A DNA stretch of 64,000 nucleotides, taken from the IMG/VR virus record IMGVR_UViG_3300010370_000034, positions 1 through 64,000 of that record; one strand, written 5' to 3'. Of the stretch, positions 10,495-24,100 are shown piece by piece. The first letter of the stretch is position 1; each line of letters opens with the position of its first letter. Below the pieces are notes generated by a model. The model worked only from the letters and a program-made list of their open reading frames with translations, was not told where the DNA came from and ran no database searches. A program made the translations under genes and the position numbers. This stretch comes from a virus.

Positions 10495-12078
10495 CTAGAA
10501 TTGCAAAATAACTTTGATATCTTCTCTTTGGTTCACAGACCTTGTAATAGAGGGTCTATTATCAACATATAAAACCGTTCCAGAATATTTTTCTACTTCT
10601 GGTGAAGCTACTCCTTTAATAAAAGTTTGCCCCAGATAGTATGTTTTATTATTTATGACTGTACTAATACCTGGGCTGTTATCTGTACCAAACCCATCAT
10701 CAATATACAAGTCTTTAGATCCTCCAACTATTCTTAAAGATCCCCCAGTTGTAACTGTAGATGTAAACTTATTTAGTCTAAAACCATAAGTGGGGTTTGA
10801 TCTTTGTGTTCCATCTGTATTAAACCCAACAAGAGATCTATCTTGCCAATATTTTAAAACCCCCGTTTGTGCATCATAAGCAACAACTCTTCCAATAGCA
10901 GTAGCTCCAGTTCCCACTGTTTGGGTAATATAAGCATTTTGGGCAAAGGTTGTTGATCTGTAATCATCTACGTTTGGTGCTAAACCTTTTAGTTTAATTG
11001 CAAATAATGAACTAACGCGATCTTCACTGATAATTGTGCTTGATTCATACGCTTGAGGATTTTCAATAATTCCAATTCTTGCAACTGAAGTTCCAGTTAC
11101 AAAGTCTGGGTTTTGCTCATCATTTTCAATTCTAGAATATATAAGAACGTTTGTAGATCCAAGTTCTTTATAAACATCAGCACCATGTCCACCAGGAGGT
11201 GGAATTATTACATCAAATATTGGAGAAAGAGAACCAGTAGGAACATTACCACCAATTAAGTCAACGCTAGCATACGTATATCCAGATCCACCATTTGAAA
11301 CAGTGATAGATTCGACTTTTGCGTCATTATTAATTACAATTGTGCATTCTGCACCAAGTCCATCTCCTTTTATTGGTACTCTCGTATAAGTGGTGTTTGG
11401 AGGACCTACTAAATATCCCCTATTTCTTATGATAATTGTTTTTAATTGTCCACTTGTTTCGGCGTTGTTTTTAATTGGTAGATAATCGGCGTTTGTTTCC
11501 CAATCTACTGGAAGTGGAATAAAGTTGAGTGAATCAAATTTGATAACGTCACTTGGACTAATAGTGTAAAGATACTTCCAAATATAACCATCACCACTAG
11601 TTCCAGCTGCTCTTGGTTCTAAATCAGTAAATTTTGGTTCATCAAGAGATGGTTTACCATTTGGGTTTTCTGGATCAATACCATTATTTAAACAAATGTA
11701 AACTCTAAATTCACTGTTTACGACAAAATAGTTTGAGGAATATAAACTTGTTTTATTTGAGGGTTTTGATAAATTATTTCTGTTAATATCGTGGCGATAC
11801 ATGTCGTAAATTGTTGCTGACGCCCATTGTATTTTTCTAACAACTGGACGTATATCATCAGCACCAATTTTTTTCAAAGCAACCATTGTATCCCAATAAA
11901 AATTGGTATCATCAAAACAGTCTCTTGGAGATGGTGGACTAGTATTCCAGTTATCCTGAACTTCATCTGCATTTGGCAGTCCGATAAAAGTGTAATAGGA
12001 ATTACTAGGATCCCTAATTTTATCAATGAAAGCTCTTGCGTTCTTGACCCTCAATAAATCAGTTATAATTGCTGCCAT
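10495..12078 (-). CDS. 8: Baseplate wedge protein gp8
   Basis: gp8 forms part of each of the six baseplate wedges with gp7, gp10, gp6, gp25 and gp53. T4 gp8 has 334 aa; this one has 527. The diagnostic 'GDGYIWKYLYTISPSDVIKF' corresponds to T4 'GDGYVWEYLFEI'. The N-terminal arrangement (PPSPRDCFDDTNFYWDTM, then R-x-I/W) is also comparable. An insert at ~215-300 includes the repeat core 'NGGSGYTYASVDLI', also found in gp14 and the gp7-like protein. A GATAAATA late-promoter-like box lies 28 bases upstream, at the end of the preceding gene. Confidence 0.85.
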   Translation of the reverse strand: MAAIITDLLRVKNARAFIDKIRDPSNSYYTFIGLPNADEVQDNWNTSPPSPRDCFDDTNFYWDTMVALKKIGADDIRPVVRKIQWASATIYDMYRHDINRNNLSKPSNKTSLYSSNYFVVNSEFRVYICLNNGIDPENPNGKPSLDEPKFTDLEPRAAGTSGDGYIWKYLYTISPSDVIKFDSLNFIPLPVDWETNADYLPIKNNAETSGQLKTIIIRNRGYLVGPPNTTYTRVPIKGDGLGAECTIVINNDAKVESITVSNGGSGYTYASVDLIGGNVPTGSLSPIFDVIIPPPGGHGADVYKELGSTNVLIYSRIENDEQNPDFVTGTSVARIGIIENPQAYESSTIISEDRVSSLFAIKLKGLAPNVDDYRSTTFAQNAYITQTVGTGATAIGRVVAYDAQTGVLKYWQDRSLVGFNTDGTQRSNPTYGFRLNKFTSTVTTGGSLRIVGGSKDLYIDDGFGTDNSPGISTVINNKTYYLGQTFIKGVASPEVEKYSGTVLYVDNRPSITRSVNQREDIKVILQF

Positions 12079-12105
12079 TTTTTGAATTTAGACTTTTATA
12101 TCTTT

Positions 12106-12113
12106 TATTTATC
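12106..12113 (-). promoter_or_regulatory. T4-like late promoter core GATAAATA before gp8
   Basis: The minus strand reads GATAAATA, one mismatch from the T4 gp55-type late consensus TATAAATA, about 28 bases before the gp8 start. It overlaps the end of the gp7-like gene, so gp8 and its followers could be transcribed independently. Confidence 0.45.
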
Positions 12114-15100
12114 AGCTAATGTAACCCAAATATTTTAGTGGATTTTTCCTTCTTACAATTGGATTTGATGATATACCAGATTGTCTTGTTCCTTGCTGAG
12201 CAGTGAAACTTCTTGGTCCAATTCTCACGGGCATATTAATTTTACCCCAAGTATATGTTCCGTAGAATGCTGTTGTAGCAAGTCCCACAATGCCACTTAA
12301 GGGGTTGTTAAGAACTTTTACCACTATAGTTGTCACCGTAGTTGCAATTCCAACAGTCGATGCTAATCCACTAATTCCAGGTGGCACAACAGTATTTTTT
12401 GTATACCAGTGTGTACATTCAAAAGTCATGTCTACAAATTGTGTAGATACTCCTAAAACAGATCCGCCACTTGTTAGTGATGTTTGTGGTGCTGATCCAA
12501 AAACAGATCCAACAACATTAAATAGATATCCTGTTGTAATTCCAGTTTTAGATATATTTAAACTTTGTCTTATTCTTGAATTTAAAGGTATGAATAAATC
12601 GAGTTCAAGTCCCAAACAAGTAGTAACACCAGAACAAGATGTGGTTCCAACACCAACTATAATGCCATAATCTCCCTCATAATCTACTCTAATAACATCT
12701 TCAATTTTTCTTTCTGGTGGAGCAATTAAAACTTGTGGGGGTAAAATGGAAGCAACAGTGAACTTCATGGGAGATTTTAATGCCCACTTTCTGGATGTTG
12801 TTGCTAATCCAACATTATCAAATGTATCAACATAAACAATATCACCAACAGCATAATTGGCACCAGAATCAATAACATTCACTGATGCTATGTTAAAGTT
12901 TAGTGTGCTAATTTGTATATCTGCTGTTGCTCCTCTACCAATTCCAGTTTCAGTTTTTAACCTAGCCCTGTAGAAAGTATTGTTTACGGGACTAAGTGGT
13001 GGAAATCCACTTCCTTGTTGTGTTATTGTAATTGAATCCATTGGTCCATAATAATAATTTGTTCCACCAGTTCCAACAGTTATTGAGGTGACTGTTCCAC
13101 CTGCTCCAATCGTAGCAGTTGCTGTTGCTTTAGTACCAAATCCATATGGTTTTTGTATTGTTACCTGTGGTGCGATAGTATATCCATATCCAGGATTAGT
13201 TATTGATATACTAGTAACGGATCCACCAGCACCAATAGTTGCCCTTGCAGATGCGGAATCTAAAATATCTTGACTCATAATTTGAACAATTGATCTTTCA
13301 TCAAGTGGTATTCCCTCGTAAGAATCATCAAATAATGGTCTTATACTATAAACAAAAACATATGTTGATCCAACACCCACAGAACTAATGATATTTGTAT
13401 TTGGACTAATCGCTGGTTCATAATAAACTCGATCCTTACCAACAAATTCATTATCTATAATTTTATCTACAGTTTGTTTATACCAACTAATTGGTCGGGA
13501 GAATAATTCGTTAAGGGTAACACCTTGACCACCATAGTTATTTGTGATAATTTTATCTGCAGATACAACATCCATCACAAGTCTTCTTTCTTCAGTAAAA
13601 GTATCATCGACATCACTATACAACTGAACATCATCACCAACTTTAACACTTGGTAGTACATCGACAGTTTTAACGTCAATATTTTGTGTTCCAGTGTACA
13701 TTAAAAGTTTAGCAGTATCTCCAGTGGTACTAAATCCAGAAACTAATCCTTTTGGTGCTTCTGTAAATCTTAATGTACTTCCACCATTAAATTGATAACC
13801 TTCTCCTGGAGTTTGTAGGGTATCATTGACAAATACAAGTAGATTGGATTGTAAATTAATACCCGAGTTTGCTCTAGCAAAGAAAGATATACTCTCACCA
13901 TTTACTGTTAGTGGGAATAATCTTCTTCTACCATTAAAATACTCAGAAATATCATCAAGAACAATAAATTCACCTACATTCCACCCAGAGAATTTGCTTT
14001 GATAAGTTCTATCAATTGTCAATTCAAAGTGTTTGAAGGTTGTGATTCCAGTGGTTGGAATTCCAGTAGTCCCTCCAATAGCAACAGTTAAGGTTTCACC
14101 AGATCCATAACCATAACCAAAATTATTCATTTCAAAATTCAAAATAGTGCTATCTTGACTTGGAACTAAGTCCACAGTAGCTCCTGTTCCAAATCCGACA
14201 ACACCTTGTTTGTAAATTAGTGGAATATTATAATAGTTTAATGGATTATCAAATACAACATCAAGTGGTTTTGTAACTTTACCACATCTCTTATAAAAAT
14301 GAGTGTACGGTGAGGGTCCAGAATTAATGATAAATGTATAATCATCAACAATTTTAACCACACCCGTTCCATTTGCTGCTGGATCTTGACCAGTTGGGGA
14401 ATTGTTAATTTGTCTTGGAGCAATAATAATTTCTTCAACAGTCCCACCAGAAACATATGACAGAGGAGTTGACCCAACCCCAACATTAAGTTCAAATTGA
14501 CTTATACCATTAATTCTAGTTACCTGAGTCCCACAATAATCATTGGTATTTGTATTTGGATGTGTAACTATTCCAAGTCCACCCGTAAATCCTAAACCAG
14601 TTAATATAACATCAGTACCAACTTTTAATTTATGTCCAAATGTTAAAGTGCCTCCACTTACATATGTGTGTGGAATTGTTGATATACCAGAATTAAAAGT
14701 AAGGGTATTGGCATTTACAACAGAAATAATTTTAAATGTATTTCCTAATGGAGACACTATAGAATTACCAGGGAATATGTCAGTATTGATTCCAACTTGA
14801 ATTACACCACCATTTACATAAGTATGTGCAATAGTTGATGGTCCAACATTCACTGTAAATGATGTTGTTGTTCCAACAGTATTAACTGTAAAGAAGTATC
14901 CTTGGGATCCATCTGGGAATTTAGTTGTTGTTAAACCTGCGGTAACTTGCCCAGCATTATTTTCAACGTAAGTATGGGGAATTGTTGAAACTCCAACATT
15001 AGTTTCAAATATTGTTGACGATAAAATATTAGAAACTTTGAATGTATATCCCTGAGTACCATCTGGGAAGATTGTAGTGGTAATTCCAGATCCACCTGGA

Positions 15101-18100
15101 CATGAGAATTCTAAGTTATTCAATCTAATATCACTACCAATACCAATAACACCACTAAATGAAGAAGATGTGGTGACAGTTGCTAATCCTGTTGTATTAT
15201 CATACTTAAACTGAGTAATAGTGAAGGTTTGACCATATCCAGTAGCACCACCAATTGGGCATTCAAATATCAAATCTCTCATTTTGAAGTTGTCGCCTGC
15301 AAGTAATCCGTGATTACCAACAGTTAACACAGTAGACAATCCAGTTACTTGATCATAAGTAAAATTGTAAACTGCAAAAGTTTGACCATATCCAATACAT
15401 GTTAGTGCTAAACCAGCAAGACTAAAACTTCTGCCAATTGCAGTTTGAGTTACTAGTTTGTGTGGTTGTGATGTAACAACTGTTGATAATCCAGTTGTAT
15501 TATCATAGGTAAAGTTTATTACATTTAAAGTTGTCAACCCGACAGTTGTGACTGTCATTATTCCACTTACATTGTCATATAATGCAGTACTTACACCTAA
15601 TGGTGGATAGTAGTCACAAGTAAATGCTGCTCCAACTATTGCAACTTCTTCCCCTAACTGTAATCCATGAGGAGTTGATGTTGTTACTGTAGTAACTCCT
15701 GTAATGGAACTATAACCAATATTAGTAACTCCTCTCGGAGCGTAGAATACTTTAGGATTAGTTATTGCAACACCAACAACATGCCCATTAACAACAGTTG
15801 CTATACCAATATAAGTTATATCAGCAGAACCATAACTTGCCGTTTGAATTCCCACTTTTACAGTCTGCAATCCAGATCTATATCCAGATCCAGAGTTACC
15901 TATGGAAATTTGAGTTATTGTTCCTGCTGCAGAAATGACTGCTGTTCCACCAGCAGCAACTAATGGTTGATATCCAAATCCTTCAGTAGATCCAACGCTA
16001 ACAATAATACCACCTCTAGGAGTACTGTTGGCGTTAATATCGTTTGTCAATGAAGGATTGGCAACTGGACCACTAAATCCTACCTGCAATTGTCCACCAG
16101 CGGCAATAAGTTTATAATCTCCAGGAATATTTGTAAGAACATTACCAAGTCTTTGTGGACCTTGGAATATATCATTTATTAGAATAATACTATTATTTGA
16201 AGTTATGTTGTCAATATCATTACCCTGATACTTTAATGTAAATGTAGTTGTAATTCCATTGAATTGGTTTGAAATATCATCAAAAACATAATTATTATCA
16301 TAGGCTTTTATAAAACTAGTTGTAATAGACTGATTTAGTGCCGATCTTAAAAATACTCGTCCACTAAACCTAGAACTAGTTGTTAATCCAGTATAATCAA
16401 CTTCATTAGCAGATGTCGCTGTAGTTCCAAATCCTACAGGAATACTACCCCACATAGGCTCTGAAAAATGAAGTTGATTATTTAAAACATTATAATTACC
16501 GACAAATTTAGTAACTACAGTATTTGCTGCATGAGTACTTGCATTTGTCCCCATCCATGCTCGTTTAACATTCAATATATTTGCACTACCATTTACCGAA
16601 GAAACTAACATAATTTCATTGTCAATTTGAATCAAATCACCACTAAAAATAGAAGTAATTCCAACTACATCAATGTTAGTTGATCCAATACCAACACTAC
16701 TTGTAGTTGCTATTGTGTAAGCAGTTCCAACAAGAGGAGATTGAATTGTTCCATTAATTGTAATAAGGAGTCTATTATTTGGTGAGATTGATCTAAATGT
16801 ATGGATACTTCCAATTCCTACTCCAGTAATTCCAACTCCAATTGGATTAAATAATAAAGCATTTGTTGCAGAAGTTGCAACTCTCACTTTTTGGTTATCT
16901 TGCTTAATGATAATAAATTTAGCAGGTAATATATTTGTTACTCCAATTCCAGGACCAAAATCCGAAGGAGAAATTTTAATTGCATTTGCAAAATTATTAT
17001 TTGGTGGAATATATTCAATTTCTTCTCCACTAACAAAAAAGTGATTTCCAAGATCAATCGTACCATCAGCAAGATCCAATTTAGTAGCATCTGAACCATT
17101 AAATGCAACTTCAAATATTGGGAATCCACCAGATTTTAAACTGAATCCCCTGTTAACCCCATTAAATTGATCGCTAAAATCATCAATCGTTAAAACTCGG
17201 TTTCCTATAAATTCTTGATATTGCGCTAAAAATGGTAAATTAAATAAAATCTCATTTGATACTAACGTATTGTTTACCTGAATACTTTTTTCTCTAGCAA
17301 TATCAAAATCCTTTACTGAATTCAAGTCAACTATTTCGGTAAGATCTGAAATAGCTACTAAAGCATTTAAATCTTGTGCAGTAGATAATCCAACTATACT
17401 AGGATCATAAGAATCAATTGTTAACTCACTAAATTTCTTAAATCCAGATGTGTGTGTTAAATTACTTACTAGTGGATTCCATACTTTATATTCAATTGGA
17501 GATCTAATAGCATAAGAAAAATACTGATAGTAATCATTATCATGAATTCTTTGGAAGGATTGGTTTAGTTTTCCAGTCTCTTTTAACCAACCTTTCTTAG
17601 TAATACTATTTGATTCAATTAAATATTTTGCGGTAACACCATCTACAGAAGATATTAAACCTTTATTTTGAGAAGATGCGCCAATTACAAGATCATCAAC
17701 TTTAAATATTTTTTTAGATCTTATCTTTAGAAATTCATTTCTTCTGTCATATGACTGAACAACTCCAATATTACCATCTTGAGCTACGATTAATTCGCCG
17801 TTTCTGAAACTATCTTTTTCTAAGTCAACATCAAAAATTGGGAAATAACTTTCTGGAGTTGCTGTTCCAAAGGATTCAAAACTATCAAAAATACCTGGTT
17901 CTTCACCTGGATTTAAAAATCCAGTTAGATTGAAAGTTAATGTCGGATTATCTCCACCAATGTCTGGATTTGCTGCAGTAATTCTAAAAAGTTTATATTC
18001 ATAAGCAGCAGAATTATATCCTCTACCACCAAAATTAGCATCAACGTTAGTATTTTCTATAATTATTTTTTCACCAACAATAAATGGATAATCTTGAGAA

Positions 18101-21100
18101 GATGCAAATGTTACGGCAAAGGAAACAGTAACATTTGCAGTTCCTGGATCAAATACAATGTTATCAATTCTTATACCATTTGGATTATTAATTGGAAGTA
18201 TTTTTGGTGTTACATTATATAAACCAGTAGTGTTTCTGATAATTCTTACTTCAGTATCTCCAATATCATATTCAAGAGCAACCTCAGTGTTTACTCTTCC
18301 AGTAAATCCATCAACAACAGCAAGTTGTGGTGCAACAAAGTAATTTATTCCTGGATTGACTATTTGTATCCTTTTAAATTTTGATAGTGGTTCAATTTTA
18401 TACGTATATGGGAAGTTTGCAAGGGGTCTTAAAGTTTTGTCCGATGGATAGTCAAATCCAATATCTGTCAGAACTACACTGTTGACTTTTCCGATAGTTT
18501 TACTTCTAGGGAGGAATAATGCTCCAGTTCCAAGTCCACTAACAATTTGAGTTACATTAGGAAGTCTAACATAATTTCTACCACCAGAATCAATACTAAT
18601 TTTTGCAACAGGACCTATTGCTGTTCTAGATGCTGTAGTATATTTTATTGTTGCTTGAGAATCATTGTAATTTTGTCTTTCTGGAGTAATTTCTAGAGAA
18701 TATTTAAATGAGTTAGTAGTAATACCAGAAACTGGAGCAATTCTATTAAATTTACTATTAACTATTGATAATTTGTTTGGATTTTTTACATTAAAAGAAT
18801 CACTAATAATTTCTAGTTTAGATGCACTAGCGCCAGGATATTTGATTGGTGTTAAATTATAGTATAATGATGAGGGTACAAAATCATCTATAATAAACTC
18901 TACTTTTGCTCCTGGTTCACCAATTATTCCAGTTTTTTTTATATTAAATGATTCTTTATTTTCTGGTGTTGTATAGAATTCTTTTTGAAAAAGAGAATCA
19001 AAATAAATATTGAAATCAAATGAAGGTAAGGATCCAGAAGCTAAAGTAGTATCAGAAAGATCAAAAATAATTGTTGAATTTTTTGTTGCAAATATTTCTG
19101 GATTAACTGGAGTTATTGATCCCGAAGCTTGAGTCCCAATATTTACAACTTCAATAGCAGTGTTTGATGAAATTTTATCGTAGTAAAAATGTGATAGAAG
19201 AACAGTGTTATCATCTGAAATGATAACATAATATATCTTAGAATTTATTAATCCACTAGAAGGAGTTGCAGAATTATAAATTACTTTTTGTCCAGTTATA
19301 AGACCATGATTTGGTATAGTTATTGTATTTTTTGATAAATTAATATCAAGATCCGCGAATTCTCTTGGATTTATCAACATGCGTCTATTAATATCATCAT
19401 AAGAAATATAAAATGTTGTGGTGATTCCAGAAATAACATCAATATTTACTTCATCACCACTAGTAAGATTATGTGATACTTCTGTTACAACCGTAGCTGT
19501 TTTTTTATAAACATCTCCCCTAATTGTTAGGGGTAAATTTGTTTTAATACTATGAACCTCTCCTGTTCCATAATCTGCAATTCTGAATATTTCTAACACA
19601 TCAGATCCGATACCAACAAATCCCCCAGTACTTCCAATTCCTATTCTTTGAGTAGAAACTCCAATAAAATCATTATTATATGCAGCAACATATAACTCTT
19701 GAGAATTTAAAATCGGTATAGTCGTTGCTCCATATGAAACACTAACACCAGTATATCCATGCCCAACATTATACTTTACTTTATCTCCAGTTTTAAATCC
19801 ATGTTCTGGAAGATAAAAAGTATTAACAATTGTTTGTATTCCTTTTTTCTGAGTTACTCCAGGGTTGCTGAAAAATAACAATCCAGATTTTTTAGATGCT
19901 CTTGTTAGAGCAGTTCCTGAAGTTTGATAATAAGTACTAGTTAATCTACCCAATTCAACCTGAGCACCCCAAACATAGACCGTAGGTGCTGAATTTAAAG
20001 TAAGTCCTTGTGGACCAAAAGTACCAATTCTTATCCTGTGAGATCCTGCACCAGTTTGTGCGGTAAGACTATATCGTCTCCAATCTGAGGTTAAGGTTAC
20101 TAATTGAGAATAATAAAGAGATCCATCATCTAAAATAAAATAAATTTCTTCTCCACCGTTATGACCACGTAAAAATACAGAGAATGTATTATAATCTGAT
20201 GATAAAGAAACTGGTTCAAATTTTAATCCAAAAGCATCAGATGCTCCAGTTGTTGAAGCAAAAGAAACTTTTGCAGCATTAATAGAACCATCTGGAGATA
20301 CAACACTAAAATACTCTACAAAACCAGTACCTATACCAGATGTGTAATAATCCCATGCTGAAGGTACAAGAGAAGGAGGAACAGGGTTTGAATGCAATAT
20401 TAAATTTTCTGATGGAATAATCGCAGTTTCTCTAGGATCAAAATAATATTCACTATTTAAACGATATTCTGTTGTTGTGTTAAATCCACTATTAAAAGTA
20501 AATTTTCTACTTAATTCGGTTAATTCTATTCCAGAGGTGTGCCCTGAAGATACTGATCCATCAAACTGCCTGTATACTTTAATTCTAGAGTCTTGTGGGT
20601 ATACATTTATGACCTTAATTTTTTCAAACTCTATTTTATAAACATCATTTACCGATAAAATTGGAAAATTTAAATTACCTGAAACATTTAAGTAAGTAAC
20701 TATTCCAGTTTGACCTGCGTTACCAATGCTTGAAGATAGAGTAAGAGTATTTGTTGAAATACCAACCGTATAAGTTGAAGCAAAATCCGTTGATAAAATG
20801 TTTAAATTTTGAACAGATACAATATCACCATTTATCAAAGAGTGTGAAGTACTTGCAAGACCTACGTATCTTCCACTAGATCCAAATGGAGTGAATTCTA
20901 CATCAACTAATTTGCTAAAACTGTAAGATATTGAACTTACATCTCTTCCTTGAATTTCCGAAATTCTGGCATATGCTCCAGATCCACCAGTTCCTTGACT
21001 ATTAAAGAAAATATTATCTTGTATTGAATAGTTATCACCAGGAGAAATTATTTGAAGTTGTGTTAGTTCTCCTGGACTAATACTATTAACTTCAGTAAAT

Positions 21101-24100
21101 CCTCTGGTAAATGTATCTGGTTGAATAAATCCCTGATATTTTGTTTTTTCCAGTAATAATCCTAAAGGACTTGTATATCTAATCCATCCAGTTTTATTCA
21201 AATCTACAAATGATAAATTTGAATATTGATCAAAGTTATATTCTATTGGTTTAGATTTAAAAGTATCACCAACAATATATGGAAATATTGGTTTTAAATA
21301 ACCATTAAAGGGCCCAGATGCTTCTTTTAGCGTATTTACTGATGCAAAATATGCATAAGTTCCATTTGGAAATTCTGGAGTTTTGCAATATCTCCCATTA
21401 TGAATATCTAAATCACCATTATTTGTAAATTCATAATCTTGAATGAAATAACCAGGTGGGAAAGACGCTGTAGATGGTCGGTATCCTTTTAATTTTAATT
21501 CATATCCACTACGAAGTCTTACAACAGCACCACCTTCTTTGTCTGCATATCCATATGGACCATAAATTGGGTTTCCATCATATGCCCATCCAATAATTGG
21601 TGAGTGATATTTTGTTACGTTGCTTTCATTTTCAATATCAGCACGATAAACTTTATTACCTAAAATATCCAATGATGTTGATAAAAGTTTTCTTCTTAAT
21701 TCTCTAGCGGCGTATGCATGGACAAATTGTAGACCTCTTTCTGATGCAAGTGGATTGGTTACTATTCCATCATCGGGATTTACTTGATCTGATTGAAACA
21801 ATCTTTCAACAATATTAATATTCCAAGATTTAATTTTAGCTTCAAATCTAGCATTGCTTCCTGTAGGTACTACTTTAATAATTGTATCTACTTGATTATA
21901 ACCAAAACCACTTTCTATAATTTTTACATCAACAATAGAACCATTTTCAAGGACAGGAACTAAAATTGCACCCGATCCAGATCCAATAACTTCAAGTAAT
22001 GGTGGAGAATTGTAATTTGATCCAGGGTTATTTACAATAGCTCCAATTATTTTTCCTTGAGAAGATACAATTACGCTAATTTGACCATTTTCACCATTTA
22101 GCAATGTTATATCTGGTTGGCGATTATAGTTTACAACATTTGGATCTCCATAGTTATCACCAATATTCTTCATGGAGACAGATGTTATTTCTCCAGTAAA
22201 AATAGGTCTAATTTTAGCATTAAAATCTTGACCAACAAAAGTAGTAACTCCAATGGGGGATTCAATTTTTATATTAATTGGTTGATATTTTATAAAGTGT
22301 TGCCCAGTTCCAACGTTTGAAAAATCAATAAATCTCTTATTTACATAATTGTAATCTGCAGGTAATGTGCTTCCAACTCCGACTGGTTCAACAACAGCGA
22401 CTCTAAATCTATTTTTATCAACAACATTAACAAAATACTCAAAACTTGTTGTAATGCCTGTTGGCAAACTTCCTAAAGAACCAAATAATATTGTTTCTTT
22501 ATCAGAATAACCATGATTTAATATTGTAATGGTATTATCAAATAAATTAATTGAACCACCATCAAAAAATAAAGTTTTATTTGTATACCCATTACCAGGA
22601 TTGATTACTTCAATAGAAGATATAACCCGTTTTCTATCTGTAGATGTTAATTTTTGAAGACCTTCTCCATAAGATCCCAGAATAACAGTATTAATTCCCG
22701 AAATAGCATCATCTATTGTATTGTGCAATTTAATACGTACTGGGTCAAGAATCCTAACAAAATAGATAGCATCATCGACTAAGTTACCAATTTTAGTTTG
22801 ATTTTGAGAATTATAAATTATCTTTTCAAAATTTCTAAATTTATGGTATGTTGTAAATCCAATAGAATTATTTGCTAAATTAACTTGATCATATAAACTA
22901 CCAGCATTAAAAGATACTGAATGGATAATTTTAGACAAATTTGCCTTTGCTTCTGCTCCTGTGCCGTTTCCACCAGAGATTGTAATTTTTGGTTCATCAG
23001 TATAATCAAAACCTTTGTCCAAAATATTAATTCTGGACAAAGACCCAGTTACATTACAAATTCCTTCTGCACCAGAGCCAAAAATAGTATTTCCAACACC
23101 AACATTGTCAGATATAACCATTATTGGTGGATTGATTACATCGTAATTTGCATCACCAACTGAAGAAACAACGATTTCTTCAATAGGACCAGAATAAATT
23201 GTATCTGATGATTTATAGTTTAATATTTCAACGCCATTTAAAAATAATCCTACAGTCCCTGGCTTTGTAATTCTGTTTTCAACAATATCATCATCAACAC
23301 TTGGGGAAAATTTTCTAATTAAATCCTGTGCTTGTAATCTTCTATCACTGTATTTTAGTAAAGAAAGTTTGTTATTAAATACTGTTCCAAAAACATATAC
23401 AAATTGACCACTTCTAATATTTGATCTACTTGTAGCTAACCTTACTGTACTTGAATTAACTCTGTATATAAAATAAGGTCCTTCTGCGATATTTAATCCA
23501 ATATTATTATTTCTTGAATAATAAACTGCTTCACCACTTATGAAAGAGTTTGAACCAATGTTTATATCAAATCCATCATATTGACCAGTAAATACAACTG
23601 ATAAGTCTTCAACAATAATTGGAGTATTATAATAATTTGGTAAAGATGAAGAAACAACATATGTGTCTGCATCGTCAGTATAAACGTTTTGAATATCTGC
23701 TGATATAAAGTTGATTTCTGGTTGGTTATTACTAGTTGTTTTTGATATTCCCTTTCTTATAGAGTATTTTACATTAGTTGTATTGATTCTTGTGGTTAAA
23801 TTGACATCAAACTCATACTTATTAGATACTGCTATAACAAATATATCATATTGATTTCCATCATTTCCTTTTATTGTACCAATGTCACCAAGAGTAAAAA
23901 TGTTTGGATCAAAAGTTTTTATTCTATATTGAGCAGCTCCATTTAATTTTAATGCAACTTGAGTAATTTGCTCAATTTCATATTCTGGAGTAACATTATT
24001 GATCCAACTGCTTCTTATTTGTTCTTCGCTGTCCGCACCTAAGGAAACAATTTCAACTTGGTCATCGAGTTCATAATAGTATGAAGCATCTCGATCAAAC